DNA of 64,000 nucleotides from Ilex aquifolium (Eukaryota; Streptophyta; Magnoliopsida; Aquifoliales; Aquifoliaceae): positions 30,463,135 to 30,527,134 of the forward strand of contig OX637405.1 in NCBI GenBank assembly GCA_951799425.1, read 5' to 3'. This document shows positions 54,053 through 64,000 of this stretch, piece after piece. The position numbers and the translations under genes are program-made. Every line of letters starts with the position of its first letter. Position 1 is the first letter of the stretch. The notes under the pieces were generated by a model, which worked only from the letters and a program-made list of their open reading frames with translations, did no database searches and was not told the DNA's origin.

Positions 54053-56795
54053 TTAAATGTAGAATATGAGTAATACAATAATGGTCTTTCAAGTATAAGT
54101 TTTGTGGCACATTAGTCCCCATGTATGTTTTTGCTTGTGCTTTAGTCTATGAAGTTTTAAATCCGTGTCATTTTGATTTAATAAAAAATGAAGGTTTAAA
54201 TTGATTAACCGAAGTGGTTAGATGACTACAATCGAGGGATTACTTGGATTTCTCATGTGTCTAATGTGTTTGATGTTATATGAAATCTTTTAATTAATTT
54301 GTTATCACTATATACTTCCTCAAATTTTCAATGTATACTCTTTAATCTCTACACTTTTGCAAAAGTCCAAATCATTTGCAATGCTACATGAAATTAAAAT
54401 ATAAATTTAATTAATTATTATCATTAATTTTATTTTGAATCTCAGTGTTTATTAGGACCTACTACTTATTTAATAATTACGATTGATTAAGTATATATTT
54501 TAAATTCAAATAACATTTTTCTCGAAGGAACATGATTAGAACATGATAAATCATTAGCCGATTGGTGTCGGGTCGTATTCAGCCATCAAGCAACTTTGTG
54601 AGGTGGGTGGGTTTTCAATCAGTTTAGGGATTTTTCCCTTTCACGTGATAACGATATGGGTAATTCTATAGTATGAAAATAAAAATCAGTATCATACTAA
54701 AAATTATTATTTTGTAAAGTTAAGTTACACCTTTTTAAAGGTGAAATTACGATTATTCAAGATAATTTGAGGTCTGAAACAATAATTTATTTTGAGGTCT
54801 TCTTATTTTTAGTATTAAAATTTATTCTTGTCATTTTTTTGAGGTATAAAAGTATAAATTGAGTTTTTATGTTTAAATTTTATAAAAGTATAAAGTATAA
54901 ATTTTGTAATGACTGTTTTAAGTAATTTATGATCTATTATGAAATGGTATGATCGATTATAAATATCCTAAATCAATTGTAATTTTTTAAGACGGGCCAT
55001 ATAACTTAAAAAATTATAAACGACCCCAAAAAATTTGTACAAAAATATTCTAAAAAGTTATACATAATGATACGATTTTAGGAAGTGGGGCTAAGGCTAA
55101 CCATGCAATTAACGTGGGTATTGATGTACTGACACGTGACGCCCTACTTTTGGTTGCACTGTCACTTCCACGGGTCATGTGAAAGTGAACGCAGGAATTG
55201 AGACGTCCATTTCTTCTTCTTTTGTTCTTTTTTCAAGGGTCTTTTCGGGCTAGTTTGTACGTATATTGATTAATTTTCTTTTTAGTTTGATTAAAGACAG
55301 ATCACTCACACTAAAACTATAGTATATGATAAATTTTACATGACCTAATTCTAAATAATTACCAAAATTTAAATTTAAGATGTCTAAATTTATAATTCTT
55401 GCACGTTATCACTTAAAGCTAATCTTTAGGCTTACAATCAAAGTCCATTTCATCACAATCCAAGTCCATTTTATCCCAATCATAAAGTTCCTTAGAAAAG
55501 TCAAAAAAAAAAAAAAAAACTAAGATATAAAAAAGACAACTTAGGATATAGTGGTTGTATTCAATTCATGGAAAAAATTTAAGTCACATATTTTCGAATT
55601 TATCATATTTTCAAAGATATCCTCTCTATTATTCAAAATATTACTAATACCTCTGTTGTTAAACCACCATTTTTAACAAAAAAAAAAAATCATCCAAAAT
55701 TATCCCTACAGAAATTCTAAATAATTTTACATAAAATTCGATTAAAATTAGAGCCGATTAAAATTTATTTTTCTACATATTAAAATTTAAGTTGATTAAA
55801 ATTTATTTTTCTACATATTAAAATTTTAGCCTATTAAAATTATTTTTTTACATACTAAAATTCCAGCCGATTTGAGCTCTACTTGAACTGTTTGCACTGA
55901 TTAAAATTTATATTTTTTCTCATTAAAATTCGTGTCAATTAAAATTCATTTCAAATTGATTAAAATTTATTTTTTTGGTATTAAAATTTGAGTTGATTAA
56001 AATTTATATTTTTCTATGTAACGAAATTCAAACCAATTAAAATTCACTGCGAGTTAATTAAAATTGATTCGAGCCGATTAAAAATGAATTTTAATCGGCT
56101 CGAATAAAATTTTAATTAGTTCAAATTTTAATAGGCAAAAAAAAATAATTTTTAATTGACTCTAATTTTAATACGTAAAAATTAAATTTTATTTAACTCG
56201 AATTGAGTTTTAATCGGACTGAATTTTTATACGTAAAAAAATTTAAAAAATAGAGTGGGTCTTATTGAAGATATGCCTATTTAGAGGGGATGTGGATAAA
56301 ATTTTTCTTAAAATATATCATGAGCAATTTAGTAAAATTATATTTTAGGTAAATCTCATTTTTTCCCCTGAAAGATACAAAAAATTTTAGTTTGCCCCTG
56401 AATGATTAATTTTTCTACATTACCCCTTAAATAACCGAAAACGTTGCAATGTGGTTCACCATTTTATTTTATTTAGTTTTTCAATTTTTTTTTTACAAAA
56501 TTAACCAATCAGGAATTACAAAACAGAAAAAAAAAACATATGCATGGCACCAGCCATACAAAAATAAAATTTCCCATCAGCCACATGGTTCTTGCTTAGT
56601 CCTATTTTTCAAATATTTTTTTTTAAATGTATATGCATCTAATTTTTGGAGCTGTGATTCATTTCTTTCCCTCAATTAACTTTGCTAGTCTAGAGGAAGC
56701 GAATTGAAATTTAATAAGATCAGAGAGAGAAATACTCAATTTATGTTATCCCTCCCACATAAAAGTATACCATAATTATTCTTTAAAAATTGTAG

Positions 56796-57005
56796 TTTTT
56801 TTTTCTAGTTCAACGATGAGGGAATTTTCGGGCCAATTTACGTTCACCTTGACTAATTTTCTATCAGGTTCAGTCAAAGATACGTCTTCTATGCCGGGAC
56901 TAGAGTATTCATAACAGATAAATTTCTCATTATATGATCTCAAGAAATCGTCAAAATTCGAACTCAAGATATCTGACTCTATTATTACTTGAGTTACTTA
57001 TAATT
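56796..57005 (-). mobile_element. SINE (B-box family), minus orientation
   Basis: On the minus strand there is a B-box-like TTGAGTTCGAATTTTG near the 5' side. The 3' region 'tagtcaaggtgaacgtaaat' follows, then a poly(A) tail (T run at 56796-56804). The 3' text aligns with the SINE parts at 5650-5790 and 6560-6790. Confidence 0.55.
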
Positions 57006-57217
57006 AATATATATATAAGTAAGAATGTATGTATGGACAAAACTGAAAAGTTCTAAAGTGGAAATGGCGAAAAAAAAGGAATCAAAACAAAATTATGAAA
57101 AAAGACACTCCTGACCCAGCCCGTCTATTCCATGACATGAGAAATGACTGGTAGTCGATGACCATAAATCTTCCCTCTCTCTCTCTCTCTCTCTCTCCCC
57201 TTCCTGTGAGAACGAAC

Positions 57218-60200
57218 ATGTCGAAGCAAACATACCGAGTGTGCTTTTGTTTTCACAGAAAGTTCAAGCTAACTGTAGCTGAAGCACCGGCGGAGATCAA
57301 AGCAATATTCGACCGTTACTCGGAGAATGGAATCATGACCGTCAATCAACTGCACAAGTTCATGGTGGAGGTTCAGGGAGAAGAGAAAGCTACCGAGGAG
57401 GATGCAGAGTCTACAATGGAAACTATCCTCAAAGAGCTCAAACACCTTCATCTCTTCCACCGCAAAAGCCTCAACGTCGAAGCCTTTTTTCGCTACCTCT
57501 TCAGTGACACTAATCCTCCTATCTTTCCTTCTAAGGTATAACTTTATTAATAGCTACTTGTGTGTAACTAAGAACCAATAGAACACCGAGTAGGGTGGCC
57601 TAATAGTGGTACCGGTCTTACTTCTCATCTAAAAGTTAGGAGTTCGAGTTTTGGAGTCTTCATTAAGACTAGGTGGTTGGCCGCTATACTAACCTAACTA
57701 GATCTGGTCTCGAGAGGTGTTTCAGGTGCAGTAAGGGGCCTTATGATCCTACCGGTGAGGGCCTAACGGGTGGTCGCCAGGTGTTTTTCCTTACCCCACC
57801 CCTTTTTTCACAAACAAAAAAAAAAAAAAAAACCAATAAAACATATATACATATATATATATATGTGTGTGTGTGTTGAGATATCAATGTTGAATTTTTG
57901 GATTACACAGTATTGTTCTGAAACGTCCTCATCTCGTCCCGATCCTTGTGATTTTGGCATTTGTTGTATGGCTCTCCACCGTTGAACAACCATCCGGATC
58001 CAAAAGCTTAAACTATTAGTGATAGTATAATTTAAGTATTTACAGGGGTGGCTCAAGTTAATTTGAGACCTAAAGCGAAATACCTTTTTATTTTTAATAC
58101 TATTTTTAAAAAAAAGTTAATTTATTTTTAATTTTTTATGTGAGTGGGAAATAAAAGAAGGATGTGTTAATATTGTCGAGAAAGAGATTTTAACTTTTGT
58201 TTTTGTTTTTTACCACATAGAGGGAGAGAGAGTGTTTAATTTCAATTTTTGTTTTTTTTTTTACTTTTTATCTTTTTTACCGGAGAGAGAGAAAGTGGGT
58301 GGAAGTAAATATGAGTTGACTTTTGAGTATTTTTTTTTAATTTTTAAGTTTTTAATGTTATAAATTGGATTATAGGCCCAAATTATTGCAATAAAAATTT
58401 TGATTAGATTTAATTTATTTGGCTTTTTTGTAGGACTTAAAATTTAATAGATTTAATTTTTTTTGTGGGTTAGTGATGTAACTAAAATTATGGGACCTAA
58501 AGCCCATGTTTTTTTTTTCCATACTGTTGGGCCGACCCTGAGTATTTATACTTAAATACACTCCTTCATGTGTAAGCTACTGAAAATATTTTAATAATTA
58601 GGGTTGACGGGGCCGGCTTAGACCAGGCCCAACTTAGAGGCCCAATTTAAAAATATAGACCTGGCCTAGGTCACAGGTGCAATCAAGCCCAAATCAGAAA
58701 TATAAACTAACAAGGACCAAGCCCATCGTCTTAGAAAAGTCAATCTACTCTAGTGACGCACGTGAGATCTCCATCTTAAGAATGGAATAAGGGGTGCACA
58801 TCGCAAGCCTCAACCACCTCGTCCGTTATGCCAACATCACGGAGCCACCCACTCCCGCCACAAGGGAGACGCCTTAATCAAGGCTCCTCATGATGGCGCC
58901 TCCATCAAAGCTTGCTATGAGGCGCCATGAAGACTATATTTCCCTATAAATTATAAGTCTCACCTACACATGGGGGACATCAAACACATCTCAACACACT
59001 ACGTCTCTTGAGCAATAATATTCTCTGGCCATCGTAGTCATTCCCAATGGAGTAGGTCATTCAGACTGAACTACCAAATCTCTGTGTTTGCTTGTGTTGA
59101 GCCTTCTTTAATTCATCCTTGATTGATTTTGCATAAAGTCACTTTTGTGCATTATCAAGGGTGACAACGATACTCGAATATAGGACATTCTGTTCTGATA
59201 CCATGGTAAACAACCATCTACTCCAAAAGGAGAGTATAACTTAAGTATTTATATTTCAACACACCCATCAAGTTAGCTACCACGTCTCAAGTTAGTGTCC
59301 CGCCGGACTAGGATGCACCAAGGGAATCACATCCTTGGTAGTCTCCACACTACTTGGAGGGTAGGGTCAATGGTTTTGATACTAATTGTAACGCCCCAAA
59401 ACTCACATTTTTACACTATTATCCACTTTGGAGCTGTATGATTTTCAAATGCGTTGTATAATAGAGATACAAAAATGTGAGACTGGATGATCACAAAAGT
59501 TGTAACCTTTGTCATATGAATCTTCATGGTGTGTACGCATAGAGTGTTAATCGAAACGAGTTATTTGGGCTCGGCTTGTGCTCGATTTGGATAAGACTTG
59601 ACTTGAGCTCGACTCGTATTTTAAACGAGCTGAATTTAAATAATTTTTTAAGCTCGTTTATATGTAAAATAGTCGAGTTATTCGAGTTTGACTCAGGTTT
59701 ATTTTCTAAACAAGCTGAGGTTGAATAGAGCACGATATGCTCAAGCTTAAGTTCTCAAAGTTCGGCTCGATTGATACCCTATGTAAGCGGCTTGGGGCAC
59801 TAAAGAAATTTATGACAATTAGAGAGGCACAAATAAGCTTATGTAGCCTGCTTTTCGATTCAAAAGAAGTCTTGTTAAGTTGACTACTTGTAAACAAGCT
59901 GATCTATCTCTTCAATTGCAGGTCTACCATGATATGAATGCCCCCTTGTCCCATTATTTCATTTATACAGGCCATAATTCCTATCTTACTGGCAATCAAC
60001 TGAGCAGTGACTGTAGTGATATCCCCATCATAGAAGCACTCAAGAGAGGTGTAAGAGTTATTGAACTGGATATGTGGCCAAACTCCACCAAAGACAATGT
60101 GGATGTTCTTCATGGAAGGTATGGAGTTAGTTTGATCTACTGCAATTAGAGGTGGCAATTGAGTGGGTTGGGTTGACTATGAGCCAGGTTAAATTAAGTT

Positions 60201-63200
60201 GAGTTAAAATAAATTCAATTAATTTTTTACTCACGTATTAAATGGGTTATAATAGGTTGGGTTTATAATGAGTTGGATTAACCCATAAAATAATTAAAAT
60301 TTTTAATAGACACACACTAGTACATAAAACACACACACACACACTAATATATTAAAACACACACTAATACACAAAAAATACACACACATATACAAACACA
60401 CATTTAATAAAAAAATAAAAATACACACATAATGGGTCGGGGCGACTGTGGGCCATGGGTCGACTTATGGGTCATGGGTTTTTTTGTGTGCTAGTGTGTG
60501 TATTTTGGTGTATTAGTGTGTGTATTTTTTGGTATATTAATATATTTATTTGAACTTGTGTTATTTAATAGAAGGGTTAATCGCAAATTGCACCTCGAAA
60601 GATCTCTCGAATCTCAATTTGCATCCTCAATGATAAAAAATCTTAATTTGTACCCTCAAAAATATAAATTTATATCAATGTGCACCTGAAGCTAATAGCC
60701 GTCCAGTTTGCCGTCTAAAACTAAATAAATAAATTACACTTAAACCCTTTCATGTTGTTACTTAATCACTTGGACCCCTCACATTTGAAGTATTATATCT
60801 ACACCCCCTAAGAATCCAAATATGACTAAAAGTGTTCCCCTAATTGGGCATCCAAATAATTATGTTCAAATGATGTATTGCATTGGATATAAAAAACATT
60901 ATATAATACTAGTACTCTTGAACATTATATAATACTTGCATTGTATTGAGCATTCAAATGGTAAACTTGATTTTGAATTTTAAAGTACAACGGACCCACA
61001 AAATAAAATGTAGTATGAAAATTATAGTTGTTTATTAGGATGACATCATATTTTTTAATGGTCATATTAACAAATATTGATGACAGGGGGTTATGTGTTT
61101 CACGTGCACAAACGTCAGGGGGTGTAAATATAATATTTTAAATATGAGGGGGTCCAGTGATTAAGTGATAAATCTGAGGGGGTCAAAGTGTAATTTATCC
61201 ATGTAGTTTTAGATGGCAAACTGACTGCTGTTAGTTTCAGTGCACATTGTTACTGATTTATATCTTTGAGGGTGCAAATTGATATTTTTGAATTTTGAGG
61301 GTGCAAATTAAAATTCGAAAGATCTTTTGGGGTGTAATTTGCGATTAAACCTTAATAAAAAGATAAATACTCAACCCAATGAGTACCTATTTATAATTCA
61401 TATTAACTCACTTAATTAAAATGAATTATACTACCCAACCCATTTAAAATCCGCATTAATTAATATAAGTACTCAGCCCATTTATTTATGGACGGGTTGG
61501 ATAGATTAATGAGTAATGAGTTAAGATTGTCACCTCTAACTACAGTGTTACCAAATATTGGATTTGTTAGAATAGGTGGCTCATATTTAATATATGAAAA
61601 AGTACAACAAGTTCGAAGATAATGGACCAGTTGTCTTGTGTTCATCTTCTAATTTTTTTGTTTCTTTGATTATTCATCGCACACAAATCACAACAGAATC
61701 CATCTTTCATAAATTTGGTTTGTCATTATAATTCAATCTAAGGAGAATTACACCCAGAACTCTTGAAGTTTGTCACTTAGTCACTTAGATCCCCAGATAT
61801 TTGAAATATTATACATAGACTCCTGAGGTTTATATACGCTTAACACTTAGACCCCTGTCATCCGTTAATTATATATGTTAGTAAATTACACTCAGACTTT
61901 TTTAAGTTTGTAGGGGTGTAACACTTAGACTTTTAAAGTTTAAAATATTACACTTAGATCCTTTATTAGTTACAAAATTAACGGAATCTATTAAATAACC
62001 AAAATTATCTCAATTAAAGATAGAAAATATTGTGTCCATTACACTTTGACCTTTTATTTGATTTTTTAATTTTATTCCAATAGATAGTATAATTGTATAC
62101 TAATTATAATTTTTTTTCAATAAATGACATAATAGAACATGAATTTTGATTGTAAAATTTCAAATATTTAATATTCTATCTCTGATTGGAGTATTTATGG
62201 TCTAAATATAATATTTTGAACTTGAAGGGTCTAAATATTACACATTTACAAACTTCAGGCGGTCTAAGTATAATTTATTAATGGATATACTAACCAACAT
62301 TGATGACAGGGGTCTAAGTGTTACACGCGCACAAATTAGAGGGTTTGTGTGTAATATTTTAAATATCACGGGTGTAAGTGATTAAGTGAAAACTTCATGA
62401 AGTCTAAATGTAATTATCCCTTCAATCTATTGCGCTGACTATTGGGACAAATACTTAGATCCAAAGATAATCAGCATTTTGTGCAAATAGTAAACTTCTT
62501 TCTTTTCTAAGTTATATGAAGAAGGGGCTATTCCACATCGATAGCCTTGGGGTGAGTTTGTGTGTGTATAAGGCCCTACTTCACTACCACTTTAAGTGGC
62601 GGTGTAGTAGTGGTCTTGTGTGTGTGTGTGTTGTGTGTTTCTTGTCAAAAAAAAAAATCATTTCTACGCGTATGTGGGAACTGTGCTCGCGCGTCTGCCC
62701 CACGCTGTCTGTGTGAGCTCGGTCTGTGACGACGATGTTGAGACTGGGGCTATCCCACATCGATAGTCTTGGGGTGAGTTTGTGTGTGTATAAGACCCTA
62801 CTCCACTACCACTTTAAGTGGCGGTGTAGTAGTGGTCCTCTGTGTGTGTGTTGTGTGTTTCTTGTCAAAAAAAAAAAAGGTTATATGAAGAAAAGAGCAG
62901 CACCTCGAGTTTGATTATAGTGATAATAATACAACAGATTCGAGGATAGCATAGGCACCCTGCATCAGCTTCAAGTTGATTTACTAAACGACAACTGCAG
63001 AGTAGCGTGAATAAGAAACGAGATTAAACAACAAAAACTTCAATTTCTTGATTATCTCAATAATATCATATTAAAGTCGTCAAGAGCCTTGTTGATTCAC
63101 GAAAAATATCAAGTCAATTGGAAGGGAAAAAAAAAAGAATTTGTCTCTCAGTTTATTTCGAATAATCAAAAACTGTTGAATCAGTTTTCAAAACACAATA

Positions 63201-63734
63201 GAAATACGAAACCCTAATAGTTCTAAATTACTAAAAAAATCAAGCAAATAAGTAATATTACGATAATACCCCAAATAATAGGATAAAATAGAAAAATGTC
63301 TAAAAGGTGTCATAAACGTTGTTTTTTGGCTTAAAAACAACAGGTTTAAAGATACAATTTCAATTTTGCTCAATCCTGATTGGCGAGTGCCCGATCAGCG
63401 CTGCTTTCAGCGGTCTTTATTTACTACGTAGTTCTATGCTATAGGTACTGCATCAATATCGGAGAAACTATAATTTCTTGGTTCGAAATGAAAAATTAAT
63501 TTATATCTGTCAACCAGTGCTGACTGTTTTGGAAGGAAAATTATGCTTTATAGTTCCTCTATATATGTGCACACTGATTAGTCTTCTTTATGTTTTAGGA
63601 CACTAACAACTCCAGTAGGGCTCATCAAGTGTTTAAGATCAATAAGAGAATATGCTTTTGTTGCATCTGAGTATCCAGTGATAATAACTCTAGAAGACCA
63701 TCTTACTCCAAATCTTCAGGCTAAAGTGGCCGAG
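57218..63734 (+). CDS. PLC2: Phosphoinositide phospholipase C (PLC2-like), 5' part, continues beyond window
   Basis: The enzyme hydrolyses phosphatidylinositol phosphates to diacylglycerol and inositol phosphates at the plasma membrane and needs calcium. Three exons are in the window: 57218-57535, 59922-60118 and 63599-63734, giving 217 residues in one frame; the rest lies to the right. Exon 1 starts [12 protein letters not shown] and encodes the N-terminal EF-hand-like region ([20 protein letters not shown]). Exon 2 starts the catalytic X domain with [16 protein letters not shown] (first catalytic His), VIELDMWPN (metal-binding acidic residues) and DVLHGR (second His). Exon 3 continues [20 protein letters not shown] and [17 protein letters not shown]. 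The start codon is chosen as the conserved MSKQ start, not the in-frame upstream codon at 57158 inside the CT repeat. Introns of 2.4 and 3.5 kb are filled with mobile elements. Confidence 0.92.
57586..57831 (+). mobile_element. SINE with 12-bp target duplication in PLC intron 1
   Basis: It has a canonical A-box TGGCCTAATAG near the 5' end, a B-box-like AGTTCGAGTTTT about 45 bp downstream, and a poly(A) tail at 57816-57831. The flanks ACCAATAGAACA (57574-57585) and ACCAATAAAACA (57832-57843) match at 11 of 12 positions. Length about 246 bp, normal for plant SINEs. Confidence 0.8.
58740..59175. mobile_element. Possible LTR fragment
   Basis: GC-richer than its surroundings, with 'ggcgcc' words. 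A TATA-like CTATAAATTATAAG at about 58955 is followed by 'ctcttgagcaataatattct' and 'catcgtagtcattcc', reminiscent of the R/U5 part of plant LTRs. Ends, primer-binding site and coding regions are absent, so this is only a suggestion. Confidence 0.3.
59540..59781. mobile_element. hAT-like MITE, TTAATCGAG family, in PLC intron 1
   Basis: The left end TAGAGTGTTAATCGA and the complement of the right end TAGGGTATCAATCGA. The flanks TGTACGCA (59532-59539) and TGTAAGCG (59782-59789) match at 6 of 8 positions. The element ends 140 bp before exon 2 of the PLC gene. Confidence 0.55.
60574..61351. mobile_element. Middle element of the nest, Mutator-type MITE
   Basis: The left end GGGTTAATCGCAAATTGCAC and the complement of the right end GGTTTAATCGCAAATTACAC. 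The 9-bp flanks TTAATAGAA (60565-60573) and TTAATAAAA (61352-61360) match at 8 of 9. The arms continue through 'gaaagatct' and GTCTAAAACTA / TAGTTTTAGAT, where the innermost element interrupts it. Confidence 0.65.
60722..61202. mobile_element. Innermost foldback element of the nest
   Basis: The left arm AAATAAATTACACTTAAACC and the complement of the right arm GGATAAATTACACTTTGACC. Both arms continue with TTAATCACT and 'ggacccc'. Similarity runs about 85 bp, into 'tacaccccctaag'. It resembles the elements at 61741 and 63757. Confidence 0.6.
61741..62420. mobile_element. Mutator-type MITE with perfect 9-bp target duplication
   Basis: The left end AGGAGAATTACACCCAGAAC and the complement of the right end GGGATAATTACATTTAGAC. 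A perfect 9-bp duplication TTCAATCTA flanks it (61732-61740 and 62421-62429). The 680-bp interior has further inverted 'cacttagac' and 'gtctaagtg' words. No transposase frame. Confidence 0.75.
62524..62879 (+). mobile_element. Dimeric retroposon-like unit with USE/TATA motifs
   Basis: Two direct copies (about 62524-62659 and 62745-62879) share 'cacatcgatag', 'ttggggtgagtttgtgtg', 'cactaccactttaagtggcg' and 'ttgtgtgtttcttgtc', and each ends in poly(A). A perfect 13-bp duplication GTTATATGAAGAA flanks the whole (62511-62523 and 62880-62892). Each monomer has an ATYCCACATCG motif (62530-62540; 62752-62762), then 26 bp, then TATAAG (62567-62572; 62789-62794), the arrangement of plant Pol III snRNA promoters. 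A 'ccactac...gtagtgg' hairpin follows. It does not belong to the other SINE families in this window. Confidence 0.7.
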
Positions 63735-63756
63735 GTGAGTTTTATGTTTCAATTGA

Positions 63757-64000
63757 TTTATTTAGAGTAAATTACACTTTGCCCCTCTGAACTATTATCT
63801 GTATTTCACTTTGTACCCTCAATTATAAAATTTCTTATATTATACCCTAAAGTATCAATTTTGTTTCATATCATTCCGATAGATAACGACAAACTTGAAA
63901 ATCTGTCAAAAGATGGAGGAAAACCCCAAAGAGTTTTCCGCCAAGTGACTAGAAGTCTAGAACTACTTTATTTTACCTCTTTTACAACCAAATAAATGGT
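63757..64000. mobile_element. Left part of a foldback element cut by the window edge
   Basis: GAGTAAATTACACTTTGCCC and then 'ctgaactattatctg' resemble the starts of the foldbacks at 30426 and 60722. The right terminus lies outside the window. It starts 23 bp after exon 3 of the PLC gene. Confidence 0.4.

Larger units (their letters stand above)
49527..57217. other. Intergenic region between LIMR and PLC genes
   Basis: The left end is the LIMR 5' UTR and promoter, with ACGT-core motifs at about 49948-49972. Beyond it lie SINEs (50196-50440, 53780-54052, 56796-57005), 'cagtaac'-rich low-complexity DNA (50940-51240), a foldback (52861-53125) and a hAT-like MITE (53443-53768). Bases 55730-56240 repeat degenerate 'attaaaatt' words. 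No gene is supported. A CT microsatellite (57172-57197) sits just upstream of the PLC start codon. Confidence 0.55.
60146..61545. mobile_element. Outer foldback element of a three-level nest in PLC intron 2
   Basis: The left terminus TTAGAGGTGGCAATT and the complement of the right terminus TTAGAGGTGACAATC. 'gggttgggttga' and 'acccaaccca'-type words lie inside both ends. No convincing target duplication. It contains the element 60574-61351. Confidence 0.6.

Noticed and set aside
62516-62914. Two similar small open frames of 66 and 62 residues as a duplicated gene
   Set aside because: They are translations of the two monomers of the dimeric retroposon-like unit, run through its poly(A) and GT repeats.

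Overview
This window is nuclear DNA from a land plant, most likely a eudicot. It carries plastid-targeted and other plant-type nuclear genes with many GT-AG introns. The intergenic DNA is AT-rich and crowded with MITEs, foldback elements and SINEs. I cannot name the species. Seven protein-coding genes were assembled exon by exon from splice signals, reading phase and family similarity.

Layout, left to right. A mitochondrial inner-membrane protease subunit 2 gene (IMP2 type, minus, 1871-3973) is followed by the photosystem II minor antenna CP29 gene (LHCB4, minus, 6060-8344). About 6.3 kb of transposon-rich DNA separates CP29 from a divergent HMGB1-type chromatin gene (plus, 14667-16603). Then come a convergent 15-exon ROOT UVB SENSITIVE gene (RUS5-like, minus, 18654-27569) and a chloroplast adenine-nucleotide carrier (EAAC/TAAC type, minus, 31354-36350). 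Next is a 14-exon LMBR1-like (LIMR) membrane protein gene (minus, 41100-49526). The last gene is the first three coding exons of a phosphoinositide-specific phospholipase C (PLC2-like, plus, 57218-63734), which continues past the right edge. Six of the seven reading frames are complete and have lengths normal for their families.

The genes are not an operon; each is an independent transcription unit. The set matches, from memory, genes that are close neighbours in Arabidopsis: At5g01460 LIMR, At5g01500 TAAC, At5g01510 RUS5 and At5g01530 LHCB4.1. Duplicate segments there are At3g08930/08940/08980 and At3g51870/51880. The window therefore looks like an ancestral, pre-duplication gene order.

The accessory DNA is the most interesting part. 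Elements could be delimited by terminal inverted repeats and target-site duplications (TSDs): four Mutator-type MITEs with 9-bp TSDs plus a fifth nested one; several hAT-type MITEs with 8-bp TSDs; a PIF/Harbinger-type MITE with TAA TSDs; SINEs with 12-13 bp TSDs; a 1-kb hAT element inserted in one arm of a giant palindrome; and a three-level nested foldback in the PLC intron. The least familiar object is a 356-bp dimeric retroposon-like unit at 62524-62879. It has a perfect 13-bp TSD and a poly(A) end, and each monomer carries a plant snRNA-promoter-like USE plus TATA pair. I found no CRISPR, prokaryotic or viral gene system, and no clearly new protein-coding system.
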